DNA of 64,000 nucleotides from Lithodes maja (GCA_037953745.1 JBAKBP010007463.1:1-64000), one strand, 5' to 3'; positions 31,438 to 43,141 are shown, counted from the first letter of the stretch. Notes: generated by a model not told the origin, from the letters alone. Numbers and translations are program-made.

Positions 31438-31440
<3 letters not shown>
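30828..31440. mobile_element. Large palindromic element with CAGGGTGTCC termini
   Basis: The left arm starts CAGGGTGTCCAAGGAGGAAA and the right arm ends TCCTGGGACACCCTG. The arms mirror each other for most of the 613 bp; for example GTTGCCAACTGGTCCAACGT near 31001 pairs with ACGTTGGACCAGTTGGCAAC near 31144. It is next to (TA)n at 31441-31482. It is consistent with a TA-targeting, mariner-like non-autonomous element. A frame over 30741-30929 is incidental. Confidence 0.8.
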
Positions 31441-31483
<43 letters not shown>

Positions 31484-31499
31484 TGTATATATGAGTGTG

Positions 31500-32399
31500 T
31501 GTGTGTCTGTTTCATATTATTTTTTCTCTTCGAGTACTATGAATAATGAAGTTGAAATTATACTATATTACTCCCCATGTTATCTACCTCTTATCTCTCC
31601 TTACTTTATGTGTCTGGTTATACCACAACCGGAGACACCACGCGGCCCTGACAACGCAGTAACCCCCCTCCAAAAATAAATGGAAAGATACCATAGAAAA
31701 CGGTCCCACAATGCAGCAGTCCCCCCCCCCACATCAAAGAGGCAGCGTTCAGAAGAGGACCCGGAGTTAACGTCACACTTAGCCCGGCCTGGCATTGGCC
31801 GAGCAGGGCCGCGCCTCCACCAACCGGGACGACATGACATCACCACCCAACCGACCAGCTGATTGGTCCCTGGAAGGCATCCTGGGACGAATCCATTGCT
31901 CTACCCCCTACCCCCCATCGCCGGGACCAAAGCGACCTACAGCTTTCCTAGAACCAGTGCATCGACGTGCCCATTTTTCCCTGTGCCTCCCCTAGGGCAG
32001 GGAGCTCCTAAGGAGTAGATAGGTATCCAGGCCAGGTAGGAGATGGTATCGCACCTCCCCTCCTGAGATCTGGATGCTTCCTGGCTCCAAATGTGCTTCC
32101 CGTCCCGACCCAGCTACTTGAACAACGACAAATCCCGATCAAGTGCTGACCTAGATGCTTTCGGCTCTAGGACCTAGAATGCTTTCTGGCTTCTTGGTAG
32201 CTTAATATAATAAGTTATTACTGCGATACTAGAGATGCTTGCAGTAGTTGAGACCTGGCTTTCAGGCCCCCTCTACAGTAATAGATTCATTTAACCTGTT
32301 GCTAATTAAAACCCTCACACGCTATCCTTAACTTGAATTATTCATCTATAGGAATATTGTCACACGTTTGTCTAACCTTTAGGTTACCAAACAGATGCG
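31500..32399. other. Unassigned DNA with a GC-richer patch
   Basis: The patch from about 31630 to 32200 is clearly richer in GC than its neighbours and holds short Pro/Arg-rich frames (31680-31862, 31795-31995). None has a recognisable domain. It may be the remnant of another element. No gene is called. Confidence 0.45.
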
Positions 32400-33137
32400 T
32401 GTTAGGTACTCCAATATATCCAACTATTACTCCGTGAATTACTTAAACACTGGGGTACATATGTAAAGTATATCTCACTATAATAACCTTAATACAACTA
32501 CTCATATTAGTAAACATAGTATTTCCTACATCGACTGTACATGATGGAGGCAAGTGGTACTGGCACCTAGAATCTGAGGTTTAAATAGGCGTCAGCTACC
32601 TAGTCAGCATTCCCAAGATCTCACAATAGAGTTGGTTACAACGTGACCGCTCTGATGGAAAGTCACCCAGAACAGATCACGTTGGAAAGCACACTTTATT
32701 ACGTCATTATCGACAGGTACTAGGATTGGTCGTGATATACATGTGAATGATAATGAGTGGTTTTACGTCATAAAGAGGGGCGTAACCCAACATAATATAA
32801 GGTGGATATCCAGAGAGCGAGAGCAGGAAAGGCAGAGACCCCCGGCTCGCTCATCGAAGGGTCAGAGGTTAGCTCTGTGTGTGATAAACAGACTATATAC
32901 CATACTTGAATTAATCATACTGTTACGAATACTTATACAATCAATATATTAGTGTACTTCTGAATAAGTCTTAAGATATCTTTCATTATAATATTCTTAA
33001 TTATTCTCAAGTTTCATTTACCTATTTCTAACATTAATTTGAGTTATCTAATTAATCCCAGGGTAAGCCTGCGATGGTGGCAGCTTTTATATAGGAGAAT
33101 TGATAACATTATTAACCCTATTCTCCTCCACCTTTCA
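32400..33137 (+). repeat. 5' LTR of the second Gypsy-type element
   Basis: It begins TGTTAGGTACTCCAATATATCC and ends CCTCCACCTTTCA, 738 bp. It matches the right LTR throughout apart from the MITE insertion there and many substitutions, so this element is older than the 10.6-20.1 kb Gypsy. A TGGTGTGCAAGCGAGTGG primer-binding site follows directly (33138-33155). Confidence 0.85.
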
Positions 33138-33908
33138 TGGTGTGCAAGCGAGTGGTCCTTTTACAACAGAGGCAACACTCACGTGTCGATTAATTGACCG
33201 CTAAAGCTACTAAAAGTATTTAGTTCAAGTCACTGGAGTATGTAAACATATATAATTCACACACGGTGGGCTGAAACACTTGTACATCTGGCAAGTCCCA
33301 CAGTACCCGCAACGTTCCTACACAACTTCGGAGCTGGTAGCAAATTCGTCATAAAATTCTGGCGGCGGACGCAGGGAATCCTCAACTTTGTCTGACAGAG
33401 GAGGAGTCTGCATGGACATGGTACCGACGTGTGGAGTGATTGGCCAGACATAGGAGGACCAAGTTTGAGTGACAGTGGTTTGAGCCCGAATTCTGGACGT
33501 CGCCGGCAGTGAAAACACCCAACCTCGACGGCAGCTCTACCGCCGCTAAGTCAAAACAATTATCGTCAGCCTAGCCAACCACAGAGGCACTGCAAGGCAG
33601 TTGTATCTTGCCTGTGTTTGAGTGAGGATACGAAACAGCCAGGCGTGACATTGAAGAGGTAACGTGTTACTGGAGGTCTTAAGTGCATCTTTCTATCCAT
33701 AAAATTATACCAATCTTAATTCAATACATTCATTCAATTGTGTAATTCATTTTTGTTATCACTGTCTTTTAATTAATTAATTAATTTGTGCAAAATAGGG
33801 TGTATTTAGATTCAGGAGTTATTGTGCAGTGTTTTTTTCTACAGGAATTATTTACTATATATATGGGAGGATTTTATATATTATATGTTTATCAAGTGAA
33901 ATTTCCAC
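33138..33908 (+). promoter_or_regulatory. 5' leader of the second Gypsy-type element
   Basis: About 770 bp between the LTR and gag start with the primer-binding site TGGTGTGCAAGCGAGTGG (33138-33155). The tRNA could not be assigned. No other signal was recognised; the remaining frames are short. Confidence 0.6.
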
Positions 33909-35063
33909 ATGTCATTTAGACGTCTGCTTCAGAAAAATCCTAAGGTTCCGGCTGCCAAAGTTGAGCCCGAATTATCTGATATTGCTGAGGATAGCGGAGA
34001 CGATTTTTCGGACGATTATTGGAGTGATTTTGATAATCATTATTCAGAGATTGAATCTCGGGCAAATCCGGCTTCTTCGGGACTTCCACCTTTGTACCAA
34101 AATGTACCTTTGTATCAAAATGTTAATCAGAGTGTGTTAAGAAGCGGGACTTTCAGAGATACGACCCCCACCTATTTGGAACCATTGCCTAGTATAGTAA
34201 TTCCCACATCTCCCGAAAATAACGTCATTATGTCGGGTAACGAACTCCAGGCTTTTCATTTGAGTGTGACCCATGGTCAGGCCGTCAAAAATGTCACTGG
34301 GTTGGAAGAACACAGAAATATTTGTTCAGTTTTGGATGATGTAGAGACGGAAATTGCAGCAAAAGATATTACTCAGGAGAAGGCCAAAATTGACAATTTT
34401 CGCTCAAAAATTGACAAGGGGAATACTCCAGCTGGGTACCTTTTGGCTTGCGATGACCTCATAAATGCTAAGACTTACGATGAGTTGAGAGTGGAGTTCC
34501 TTGAGAAATTTGGTTCTTCAGCTAAAGGGGAATTCGCGAAATTCCATGATTTCGCCGATCAGCTATTGAAGCAAAAGAAAAATCAGTCAGTGGATACATT
34601 ATTGGCGCTATGTTCACAGTTCGCGAATTGTAGGTCACATGATCTAGTTCGTCACTCCTGGTTTGAGAACAGTAAGATAACAATAGAACAGCTGAGCAAG
34701 TTACTGGGGTATGTTATGCTGGTTAGTGCCTTAGCAGACACCGTGAAACCGGTCATACGACGTATCGAATTCCCTCTAACGATGTCTCTCAATAAATTCT
34801 CAAAGGAACTTAGGAAGTCTTGTGATACTAGCGGTAAAACCACCGAGCAAATTCAGTTCTCGTGTGCTGCCGTTAGGAATTCCCTACCTGTTTCCCCAGC
34901 TCAACCTGGGCCTAAACAGAATTTGCCTAAACAGAATTTCCCTAAACAGAGTCAACCAAATAAGAACTCTCAACCAGCTAGAAATCCCCAGCAGTTCTCC
35001 TCAAACAGTTCTTTTCCAAAATTCCATAAACCCGCACAGGTAGGTCAGAATAATCAGAGTTAA
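33909..35063 (+). pseudogene. Gag protein, interrupted (second Gypsy-type element)
   Basis: The ATG at 33909 opens 384 codons. The start is acidic (SDIAEDSGDDFSDDYWSDF), the middle helical and capsid-like (YLLACDDLINAKTYDELRVEFLEKFG..EFAKFHDFADQLL) and the end rich in Gln/Asn/Pro/Lys (LPKQNFPKQSQPNKNSQP). A TAA at 35061 ends it, but the same frame continues to a CCHC knuckle (CFYCGVRGHIVPRC, about 35201-35242), so the stop is premature. A LINE then splits the remainder, and a second knuckle (CRRCKCNDHRTGTC) follows at about 35829. Gag would form the particle and bind RNA. Confidence 0.75.
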
Positions 35064-35251
35064 AGCTCCAAGACATGGAATTATCAATCGCCCCGTTATC
35101 AGGGCTATGGCGGTCGACCACAGGGCCCAAGCGGAGGCGGTCAGGGCGCGCATAGACCTGCGATAATGGCTACCGGCGCATCTGGTCGACACAGGGATGT
35201 TATGTGTTTTTATTGTGGGGTACGGGGTCACATTGTTCCTCGTTGTAACAT

Positions 35252-35778
35252 AATAATAATAATAATAATATTTATTCAGTTAGCAATTTACAGAATTGGT
35301 ACCACATAGTATGTTACAAATATGACATGTACCAGCTTTGCATAATTCCAACTAAGGATAGCCCAATAAGGCCGTTAGGCGTATTTCCATCGGGGTCCTT
35401 GTGGGATTAGGTTAGCTGGGGAAAAGGGGAGGATAAAATAAATAGATACATTAGAGAAAGTATTTCTAGGGGGTTATTTTAAGATACCTTACATCATAAT
35501 TATGGTAAATATCAGTAATCCGTAATCAGTAATAATTTCAGTTTGGTTTGTCTATCTCTTATGTCGTATTTAGTAGTAGACATAAGCTTGGTGCTCCCTT
35601 CTCGCAGCTGTCCGGTTCAGGTGTTCTCTTTTCACGGACTGACCGGGGTAGGTCGTTCCAGTCTTTGATGGCAGTGAAGAAGAATGTTTGCTTACCCTGT
35701 CTTTGGATTCTCGTGACCTTAAAATTAAACATCCTGTTTCTTGTATTATGTCCACTCCTCTCATCCTCTCCTCTCCTC
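35252..35778 (-). mobile_element. 5'-truncated LINE with (TAT)n tail inserted in gag
   Basis: This is a minus-strand insertion with an (ATA)n tail at 35252-35270 and a 4-bp duplication ACAT (35248-35251 and 35779-35782). It is the same family as 58741-60959: the minus frame near 35560-35780 has ERSGHNTRNRM and KQTFFFTAIKDWNDLP, found also in the C-terminus of that copy. The 3' UTR word GGTACCACATAGTA is shared as well. Only the last part of RT and the 3' UTR are present. Confidence 0.85.
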
Positions 35779-35960
35779 ACATCAAGGCCAAGGAGCTATA
35801 TGAATATACGGCAGGTAAGCAACCTTTCTGTCGTAGATGCAAGTGTAATGATCATCGGACCGGAACTTGCCCGGAAGTGAAGGTAGATTTGGACGATTGG
35901 AAAGCCAGTCACCCTAGGTCTGGGGAAGCTTACGATCACTCCCAAGCAAACGTAACGTAA
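35779..35960 (+). pseudogene. End of Gag with second zinc knuckle
   Basis: After the LINE, plus-strand sequence resumes with KAKELYEYTAGKQPFCRRCKCNDHRTGTCPE and ends at a TAA at 35958. The CRRC..H....C spacing is that of a zinc knuckle, so the intact Gag had two in tandem. It belongs to the gag frame interrupted at 35061 and 35252. Confidence 0.6.
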
Positions 35961-35998
35961 AACATCAATGTACACAAACTCCGGAATGTCCTACGTTA

Positions 35999-36793
35999 AT
36001 GATAAGTGCCCTTATGCATTCACCTGACTCGTTAATTTTGAAGTCATGTGTAAATAATACAGATCTAAGTGTTTTAATTGATACGGGTTCTCCTGTGAAC
36101 CTAATGTCTAGCTCTGTCTTTAACAAATTGAATCATGATGATTCGTTTAAACTTGAATTCTCCGATGTTAATCTTCAGAGTGTTTCAGGGGATAATATTT
36201 CAATATTGGGGGTTACATACTTACCGTTAACATTGCATGAGGACTTGGATTTAATGACGAGAAAGTGTACGTTGTTCAGGGTTTAAACATCTCTTCGGAC
36301 CTTCTGTTGGGTTTTAAGACAATGAGGGCCCATAAATTTATTTTAAGTCTAGAGATGAATGGTGTATCTGTTGATGGTACTTTTATTGAGGCGTCATCTA
36401 GCTTCCCAGAGTTTAGAATTTGTATCAAGGGGTGTACGTAAGGGCGTTGTGGAGAGCAGTAAATCTCTTCAAGGGAAACATCGTACATCTGGTCGGAAGA
36501 TCGGAGGCGGTCAACGCAGGCACAGCCACGGGATCACCTCCGCTCTTCCCGCCGTCGAGATTAAACTGCATGAGTATTTAGAACATTCTATGGGGGATTC
36601 TGATATTCTCATTCACTGTAATACTATTATTGAACCGCATTCTGCGAGGGTTGTTATTATTTATGCGAACAATCTTAAGAGTACAGTAAATTCTATTGTT
36701 TTATTACCCGATTCCTCAGCGATCAAGGGTATTACGTTCGCTCAAGCGTTACACGAGGTGAATGACACCAATGTTTTCCAACTCTCATTTTAA
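35999..36793 (+). pseudogene. Aspartic protease and connector region, broken
   Basis: The frame 35999-36286 carries VLIDTGSPVNLMSSSVFNKL, the catalytic Asp-Thr-Gly of a retropepsin, followed by a beta-rich stretch. A stop near 36286 and a frame change lead to the segment up to 36793, which ends IIYANNLKSTVNSIVLLPDSS, a typical connector before RT. The gap and frame change make this part inactive. Confidence 0.65.
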
Positions 36794-36810
36794 ATGCCAC
36801 AAATGGCTTA

Positions 36811-37593
36811 ATGAAATTATATGCGGATACGAAGTTATGTAATGCTTCCTGTGTACCTTGTAAATTTGAAGAAATTAATTCTCCTCCCATGGCATCAGTG
36901 TGCACAGGGAACTCTCCTGATATGGATGATAGAATGCGTAAGATTTACGAGGATTTACAAGGTACCGACTTTCCTGAGGCTCAGGGTCCGCTTAAGGCGT
37001 TAGTGAGGGAATTTAATGAGTCCGTACATTTGAAAGGGGACGCTATGGGGTTTACTGACATTATAGACCATAAAATTGTGTTGAGTGACAAGGATCAGAA
37101 GCCCGTTTACCTGCCTATGTATCGCTTATCGCACAGTCAACGGGAATTGACTGATAAACATGTTTCAGATTTACTTTCTCAGGACGTAATTCAACCATCA
37201 ACGTCACTTTGGCGATCACCTCTTTTCTTAGTACCGAAGAAGGCGAAGGGGGAGTTTCGAGTCGTGGTAGACTTTAGAAAACTGAATACTATTACGGAAA
37301 CCGATCATTTTCATATGCCGGCGATACCGGAAATTCTTGCTAGTTTGGGAACGAATAACAAGGTATTCTCAACCATCGATCTTTCGAGTGGGTTTCATCA
37401 AATTGGGTTATCACCGGAATCAAGGCAATATACAGCATTTAATTCTACCTCAGGTGCTTTTGAATTCAAACGTTTACCCATGGGGCTTACAAATTCACCT
37501 GCAATTTTTCAGAGATTAATGAATAATGTATTGGCAGGATTGATCGGTCACAATGTTTATGTATATATAGACGATATTATAATTTTTTTCTAG
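36811..37593 (+). pseudogene. Reverse transcriptase, first part (second Gypsy-type element)
   Basis: The frame includes HKIVLSDKDQKPVYLPMYRLS, WRSPLFLVPKKAKGEFRVVVDFRKLN, the motif A stretch FSTIDLSSGFHQI, FKRLPMGLTNSPAIFQRLMN and the catalytic YVYIDDIIIF, where it stops at 37593. The break lies in a run of T residues right after the YIDD box, so a one-base slip is likely. The rest of RT continues in another frame from about 37600. This is a Ty3/Gypsy-type RT placed upstream of integrase, the ordinary order. Confidence 0.8.
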
Positions 37594-37599
37594 AACGGT

Positions 37600-38086
37600 A
37601 GAGGAACATCTTATCGCACTGAGAAATATACTTTCTAAATTGAATGAGACAGGATTAAAAATTAAAATCAGTAAATGTGAATTCTTTAAAAAGAAACTGT
37701 TATTTTTAGGGCATGAATTAACTCCGGACGGGGTGAATACCACTGCTCAATTAACAAATTCTATCACTAAATTTCCTACGCCCACTAACGTAAAACAGTT
37801 AAGGCAATTTTTGGGCCTATCAGGCTACTACAGGGCATTTATTATTTTACTCAAGAAAGACGCTGAATTTTTGTGGAGAGTTGAACAAGAGGGTTCTTTT
37901 ACTGAATTAAAGGCGAGTTTAACATCTCGACCGACCCTTGCTTTCCCTGATTTTAAGAAACCTTTCTATATTAATTCTGATGCATCATATACTGGGTTTG
38001 GAGCTGTTCTTATGCAGTATGACGATATACTGGGTTTGGAGCTGTTCTTATGCAGTATGACGATAGGAATCTCTTACGGCTGTTAG
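37600..38086 (+). pseudogene. RT thumb and start of RNase H, frame-shifted
   Basis: The frame gives NETGLKIKISKCEFFKKKLL, FLGHELTPDGVNTT and FLGLSGYYRAFI (RT thumb). It continues to the first RNase H Asp in FYINSDASYTGFGAVLMQYDD, then ends at 38086. The break is caused by an exact 38-bp tandem duplication, ATACTGGGTTTGGAGCTGTT.., at about 37989-38064. Confidence 0.75.
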
Positions 38087-39841
38087 GATTCACTAGCCGT
38101 TCTTTAAAACCTGCAGAACAGAATTATTGTGTTACCGATTTAGAAGGTGCAGCGCTAATTTGGGCGTTAAATATTTTTCGTGAGGTAATATATGGTTATG
38201 ATGTAACTGTTTGGACAGACCATAAGCCTCTAATTAAATTGTTTGATGATAAACTTCTCACGGGTAGACGTGCCAGGTGGAAGTTGACATTATCATCATA
38301 CAATCCTACATTATTGTACGTTGAAGGCAAGCTCAACACAGTTGCCGATGCGTTATCATGGAATCCTGTTGGTCTAGTGTCGGTTAACGCTTTGTTGAGC
38401 AGTAAAAGTATTGCGTTAGATCAGCAAAAAGATCACTTTTGGGGTAAAGTCATTCTTGCTTTGGAATCGGGTGATTTCAGCGACAATGTTCTTGGTCACC
38501 CCGACTTAGCAGGTTTTGATTATTTTAATTTTGTAATGCATGAAGGGTGTTTGTACAGAAAGAGGGATTTAAATGACAGGGTAATTTTGCAACTCGTCAT
38601 TCCAGATTCGCAAATTTGTACTTTATTACTTATATTACATGGACGTGATACAATTGGGCATCCGGGGAAGCTTCGATGTTTGACACAAGCTCAGAGAAAT
38701 TATTATTGGCGGACGATGAAAAAGGATATAGATAAATATATTGACTGTCGTTCTATATGTACCACTATTAAGCCTAAGATGAGCCCGGAAGTGAAAATCG
38801 GGGAATATCCGATTCCGGCGTATCCTTTCGATGTGGTTGCTATAGATTTATTGAAACTTCCACTGACTGACGCCGGAAATCAATATATAATGCTCACTAT
38901 TTGTCATTTTTCAGGGTATGTAGTGTTATTAGTGTTGCAGGATAAAGAGGCGAAATCGGTCGCTAATACATTTTTAGCGGACGTCGTGTGTAAATTTGGT
39001 TGTCCTAATACAATTATAACTGATAATGGTACAGAATTTTGTAATTCTAGTATGACGAAACTATGCGATGAATAAAATATAGATCATGTTACTGTTTGTC
39101 CTCATTCGCCCCAGTCTAATGGCTTGGCGGAACGCGCTAATCAATCCCTTATCCGTGCTCTTCGCGGCTTATTATTAGATCGTGATACAAGTACATGGGA
39201 TTCAGTTTTACATTTTGCAGAATCAACACTAAATTGTTCGATAAATTCCTCAATTGCGGATTCGCCTTATTTTATTGGTTTTGGTAGAGATATGAGACTT
39301 ACTCATAATTCGTTAGTTCAGTTTAATTCTCCTGTTTATAACTGCGATGATTCGTGTTGTATCACTTGAATAATTGTCAGTCTATTTATAAGACTTTACG
39401 CAGTTCTCTTTCGAAATCAAAGGAAGACATGATGGACGTAGCAAATAAACGTAAGAGGAATGTTAATATTGTTGTAGGGGATCTTGTTTATTTGAGGGAA
39501 TTTTACGCCAAAGATAAATTACAACCTGTTTTCGAGGGTCCTTACCGCGTAATTTCAGTCGACAAGATTAGTACTGTTATAAACCACTTAGAAAGGGCGT
39601 TGAGAAAAGGGCTCATATGATTCATTTGAAACGTGTTATACGCAATTTACCTGGTTATGAAGATATTTCTGTTGACCACAAACCGATGAGTCCGAGGAAT
39701 GTTAGGGGACGTAAGCGGCCTAAAAAGACAAATGGTGCTCATAAATATAATTTAAGATCGAGTAATGATGCTTTTGTTAAAGAGGAAAGTAATTTCGTTG
39801 CTCAATGGTGGGTTGATAATTTGGGAATGAATTTGGATTAA
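38050..39841 (+). pseudogene. RNase H and integrase, with internal stops
   Basis: RNase H continues (SRSLKPAEQNYCVTDLEGAA, VWTDHKPLIKLF, NTVADALSWNPV). The integrase zinc region follows (GRDTIGHPGKLRCLTQAQRN.. with CRSICTT), then the catalytic core: VVAIDLLKLPL, TIITDNGTEFCN and HSPQSNGLAERANQS. A TAA at 39073 falls between the second Asp and the Glu. The C-terminal region (39354-39841) has a DLVYLRE..LQPVFEGPYRV SH3-like block and a basic tail, in shifted frames. All catalytic residues are visible, but the reading frame is broken. Confidence 0.8.
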
Positions 39842-40132
39842 TTTCACATGTAAATGTTTAGTCACCATTTTTGTTTTTGGTTCCTCAGATGGGTGTCGTA
39901 GGAAGGATTGTAGGGCGTGTCTTGGTATTATGGATACCGGGATATTATATCTACTATATTGGGGAAGAATTTTGAAAGTTATATGCATGCTCTAATTCAC
40001 GCGGAGAATGATCTTGTGACATCTGACTTACTTTCCTTGGCTGTCTTATTCGATTTGCTGATATTGGCAAATAGGGAATTTGATTTGGTTTCTTTAGTGG
40101 GTCCCTCAGAATTTAAGTCTTATTACCGTTTT

Positions 40133-41306
40133 GAATTACCTGAATTGTGTTGTGGAGAAGTATCTGGAGAAGAAACAAAAGGTGTATGTTGCCTTTATGG
40201 ACTTGGAGAAGGCCTATGACAGAGTGGATAGAGAAGGTTTGTGGAAAGTACTTAGAATATACGGAGTAGAGGGCAAGCTGCTGAAAGCAGTGAAGAGCAT
40301 GTATGAGGGTGCAAAGGCGGCAGTACGTGTGGAGAGTGAGCAGAGCGAGTTCTTTGACCTGAATGTTGGTTTGAAACAGGGGTGTGTGATGTCCCCGTGG
40401 TTGTTTAATGTATATATGGATGGAGTTATGAAAAAAATACTATCAAGAGCAGTGGATGTTGGTGTATCGCTGAAAAGGGAGGGAATTGAGTGGAAGCTAC
40501 CTATACTGCTGTTTGCGGATGATACAGTTCTGATGAGTGATAATGAATGGGAGTTGCAGGGTCTGGTAAATGAGTTTGGAACAGTGTGCGAAAAACGGAA
40601 TTTGAAGGTAAATACGGGGAAGAGCAAGGTTATGGTCTTCGAAAGGGGTGAAGTCACAGAGTGTGAGGTGAAGCTGAACGGTCAGGCTATGGAGATCGTC
40701 AAATCTTTTAAGTATCTGGGCAGTGTGTTGAGTAAAGATGGGACTATGGATGAAGAGGTGCGGGAGAGGGTACAACAGGGGAAGAGGGTTGTAGGAACGC
40801 TAAAAGCAGTAACAAGAAATAGGGTGGTCAGTATGGAAGTGAAGAAGTCCTTGCATGACAGTGTGGTAATCCCGACACTGACTTACGGAAGCGAAGCATG
40901 GACGTTGGTTGAGAGACTCAGACCAAGAGTGAGAGCAGTGGAAATGAATTACTTAAGGAGTGCGTGCGGAATTACATGGAGGGATAGACAGACTAATGAG
41001 GAAGTAAGAAGGAGGTGTGGTGTGGAGGTAGATGTGCTGGAAAGTGTGAAAAGGAACAACTTGAGATGGTTCGGCCATGTGGAACGTATGGAAAGCGAGA
41101 GAATGACTAAGAGGGTGTACGAGAGCGAGGTGGAGGGACAGAGGGGGAGAGGTAGACCGAATATGAGGTGGAAGGATGGAGTGAGGAACTACATGAATGA
41201 AGGCGGTGCTGGTTGGGGGGAGGGGCGTCGACTGACTGGGGACAGAGGTGCATGGGGGCGGTTCGTTCGTGGCCACCCCTTCGGGGATCACGGCGTCAGG
41301 CAATAG
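40133..41306 (+). CDS. Reverse transcriptase of RTE-like LINE, 5'-truncated (copy 2)
   Basis: This is an intact frame of about 390 codons up to the TAG at 41304. It contains motif A (VAFMDLEKAYDRVD), motif B (LKQGCVMSPWLFNVY), the catalytic FADD (LLFADDTVLMSD), LTYGSEAWTLVERL and a WFGHVERM block near the C-terminus. The fingers and endonuclease are absent. The lack of internal stops shows that the insertion is young. The truncated start reads straight out of the envelope-like ORF but has no role there. Confidence 0.85.
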
Positions 41307-41322
41307 ATGGATAGATAGATAG
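40133..41322 (+). mobile_element. RTE-like LINE, 5'-truncated (copy 2), inserted in the envelope-like ORF
   Basis: An 11-bp duplication ATTACCGTTTT (40122-40132 and 41323-41333) bounds the insert. The 3' end is a short GATA repeat (about 41304-41322). The 5' end lies just before RT motif A. The family matches copy 1 at 202-2156 in RT blocks and tail type, but protein differences show that the two copies are not recent twins. Confidence 0.9.
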
Positions 41323-42165
41323 ATTACCGTTTTCTCGAGATGTATGTAAGTCACGGTAAATTTCTTATTTTTGATCCCTTTTGCATCTGATTTTTGTCTT
41401 GGTCTGAAATTATACCTATTCCGGTAAAAATGTCATAATTCCTTGCTCACTATTATTTTTCCTGCCGAGAATTTGATAGTTTCGAAAGGGAAGTATGCAG
41501 ATGATTACTATTCGTTACTGAGTTTCTCCACTGTTCATGCGTTTTGTCACACGGCTCTCGGCTTGTTTACTATTTGCCCAGCGTCTGCCGTTCCTTTACT
41601 GCCAATGAAGTCTAACAAATGCGTTCAAGCTATTATTGGCAATGCCGATATCCTGGAAAACTGTAATTTCACTCCGGTTCAATTTCACCCATTTTTTCAT
41701 GTTCACGTAATTAATACTAATTTTCTTTATTTTGTGAATGCTTCAGAACTACTGGTTACTTGCCCGGACCATGCACCCTTTCATAAATCATGTATTGGCC
41801 AAGTTTATGTAAGGGACTCGTGTCTGTTGGTTTCATCACATCTTACTCTTTACCCATCATTCACTCATATGCTTTCGTTAACAGGAAAGGGTATCCTGTT
41901 TGCCAGCATTCCGTCTGAAGTAAACATTGCAAACAACTTTTCATTTCCCAAAATAATTTCGCGTGAGATTGAAACTTTGGAGCTGATTAACACATCCATG
42001 GATACGTTGTCATTCATGCATTTCGTTCGCCCTGAGTACATCTACCCTCTGCCACTGTTCACTGGTCTTGTCGTGCTTAATTTCATTATAATTTTCCTTG
42101 TAATTTCCAAGAACATTGAGGGTAGTTTGACAAGGATTGAGATTATTCAAAATGTTAGACCATAA

Positions 42166-42817
42166 ATTGTTTTCATTATGTGTAAGGCAGTAGAGACCTG
42201 TAAACAGACCTGTGGTATTTTTGTTTTGGTACGATTCCGTGTTTAACTTACTTTGTATAAATTTTATTTGTATATTGGAATTGTTCTTTTTCAGGTTTTC
42301 TATTTTCAGTAATTTTTGTATATCTTCTATGTAGTTTGTATTGCCTATATAACTATTTTGCACATTTAATTTGTTACTGCATATTGCATATTATCTGATT
42401 GGTTTAATTTTCTTTCCTTGTTATTCCATGTTGAAAACCAGATTTCAAAGGTATTCTCTATCTCTTTCTTTTCCTTAGTATAAGCTCCAACGTAATGTTT
42501 ATCTATATTGAAAATTAGCTGCACTCTACATCTACAAATTCGTCACAGTGTTATCAATGTTGAAATCTAGTATTACAACTCTTGAAACACGAGTTATCAA
42601 TTTTAATTTAAGTGTTCACTTGGACACCTACTACACCTACTATTTATTGTATTCATATTTCAGAACAACTAATGACTGAATACAATTTCGATCAAAGACA
42701 TTGATTAAGTGGTGTAGTAATTGGTGGATCCTATCGGAAGGATGATGAACTTTCTCTACATTGCTTCAATTACGTTCGATTTGCGCTTATGTCTTTGTTG
42801 TTTGGGATATGTGTACA

Positions 42818-42883
<66 letters not shown>

Positions 42884-43094
42884 CTCTTTATATTGTTCTT
42901 ATGTACATTTTTCTTCCAGATTCTTCTTAATTTTAAATTCCTTTTTATATAATGGATTAACAAACTTCAAATGTTTTACAAAAAAATCACAAAACATCAA
43001 AATGTATTCTTAATACTATAATCACTTTCTATTATATTTTGTTTGGGAGTAATTTCAGTAGTAGAAATTATATCTCTTTTCTTTAAGGGGGGCG
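42166..43094 (+). other. 3' untranslated part of the second Gypsy-type element with (TA)n
   Basis: AT-rich sequence between the envelope-like stop and the right LTR. (TA)n at about 42820-42880 interrupts it. The polypurine tract AAGGGGGGCG ends at 43094. No other gene was found. Confidence 0.7.
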
Positions 43095-43141
43095 TGTTAG
43101 GTACTCCAATATATCCAACTATTACTCTGTGAATTACTTAA

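Larger units (their letters stand above)
39891..42165 (+). pseudogene. Envelope-like third ORF, split by an RTE-like LINE
   Basis: Downstream of integrase, frames at 39917-40121 and 41334-42165 form one gene cut by the LINE at 40133-41322. The second part is about 240 residues, Cys-rich (LLVTCPDHAPFHKSCIGQVY, VRDSCLLVSSH), and ends with one strong membrane helix (YPLPLFTGLVVLNFIIIFLV) and a short tail. Position, cysteines and C-terminal anchor fit an envelope-type glycoprotein of errantivirus-like elements. The N-terminus also has an early frame break near 39975. No fusion peptide or cleavage site could be placed. Family assignment is inferred. Confidence 0.6.
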
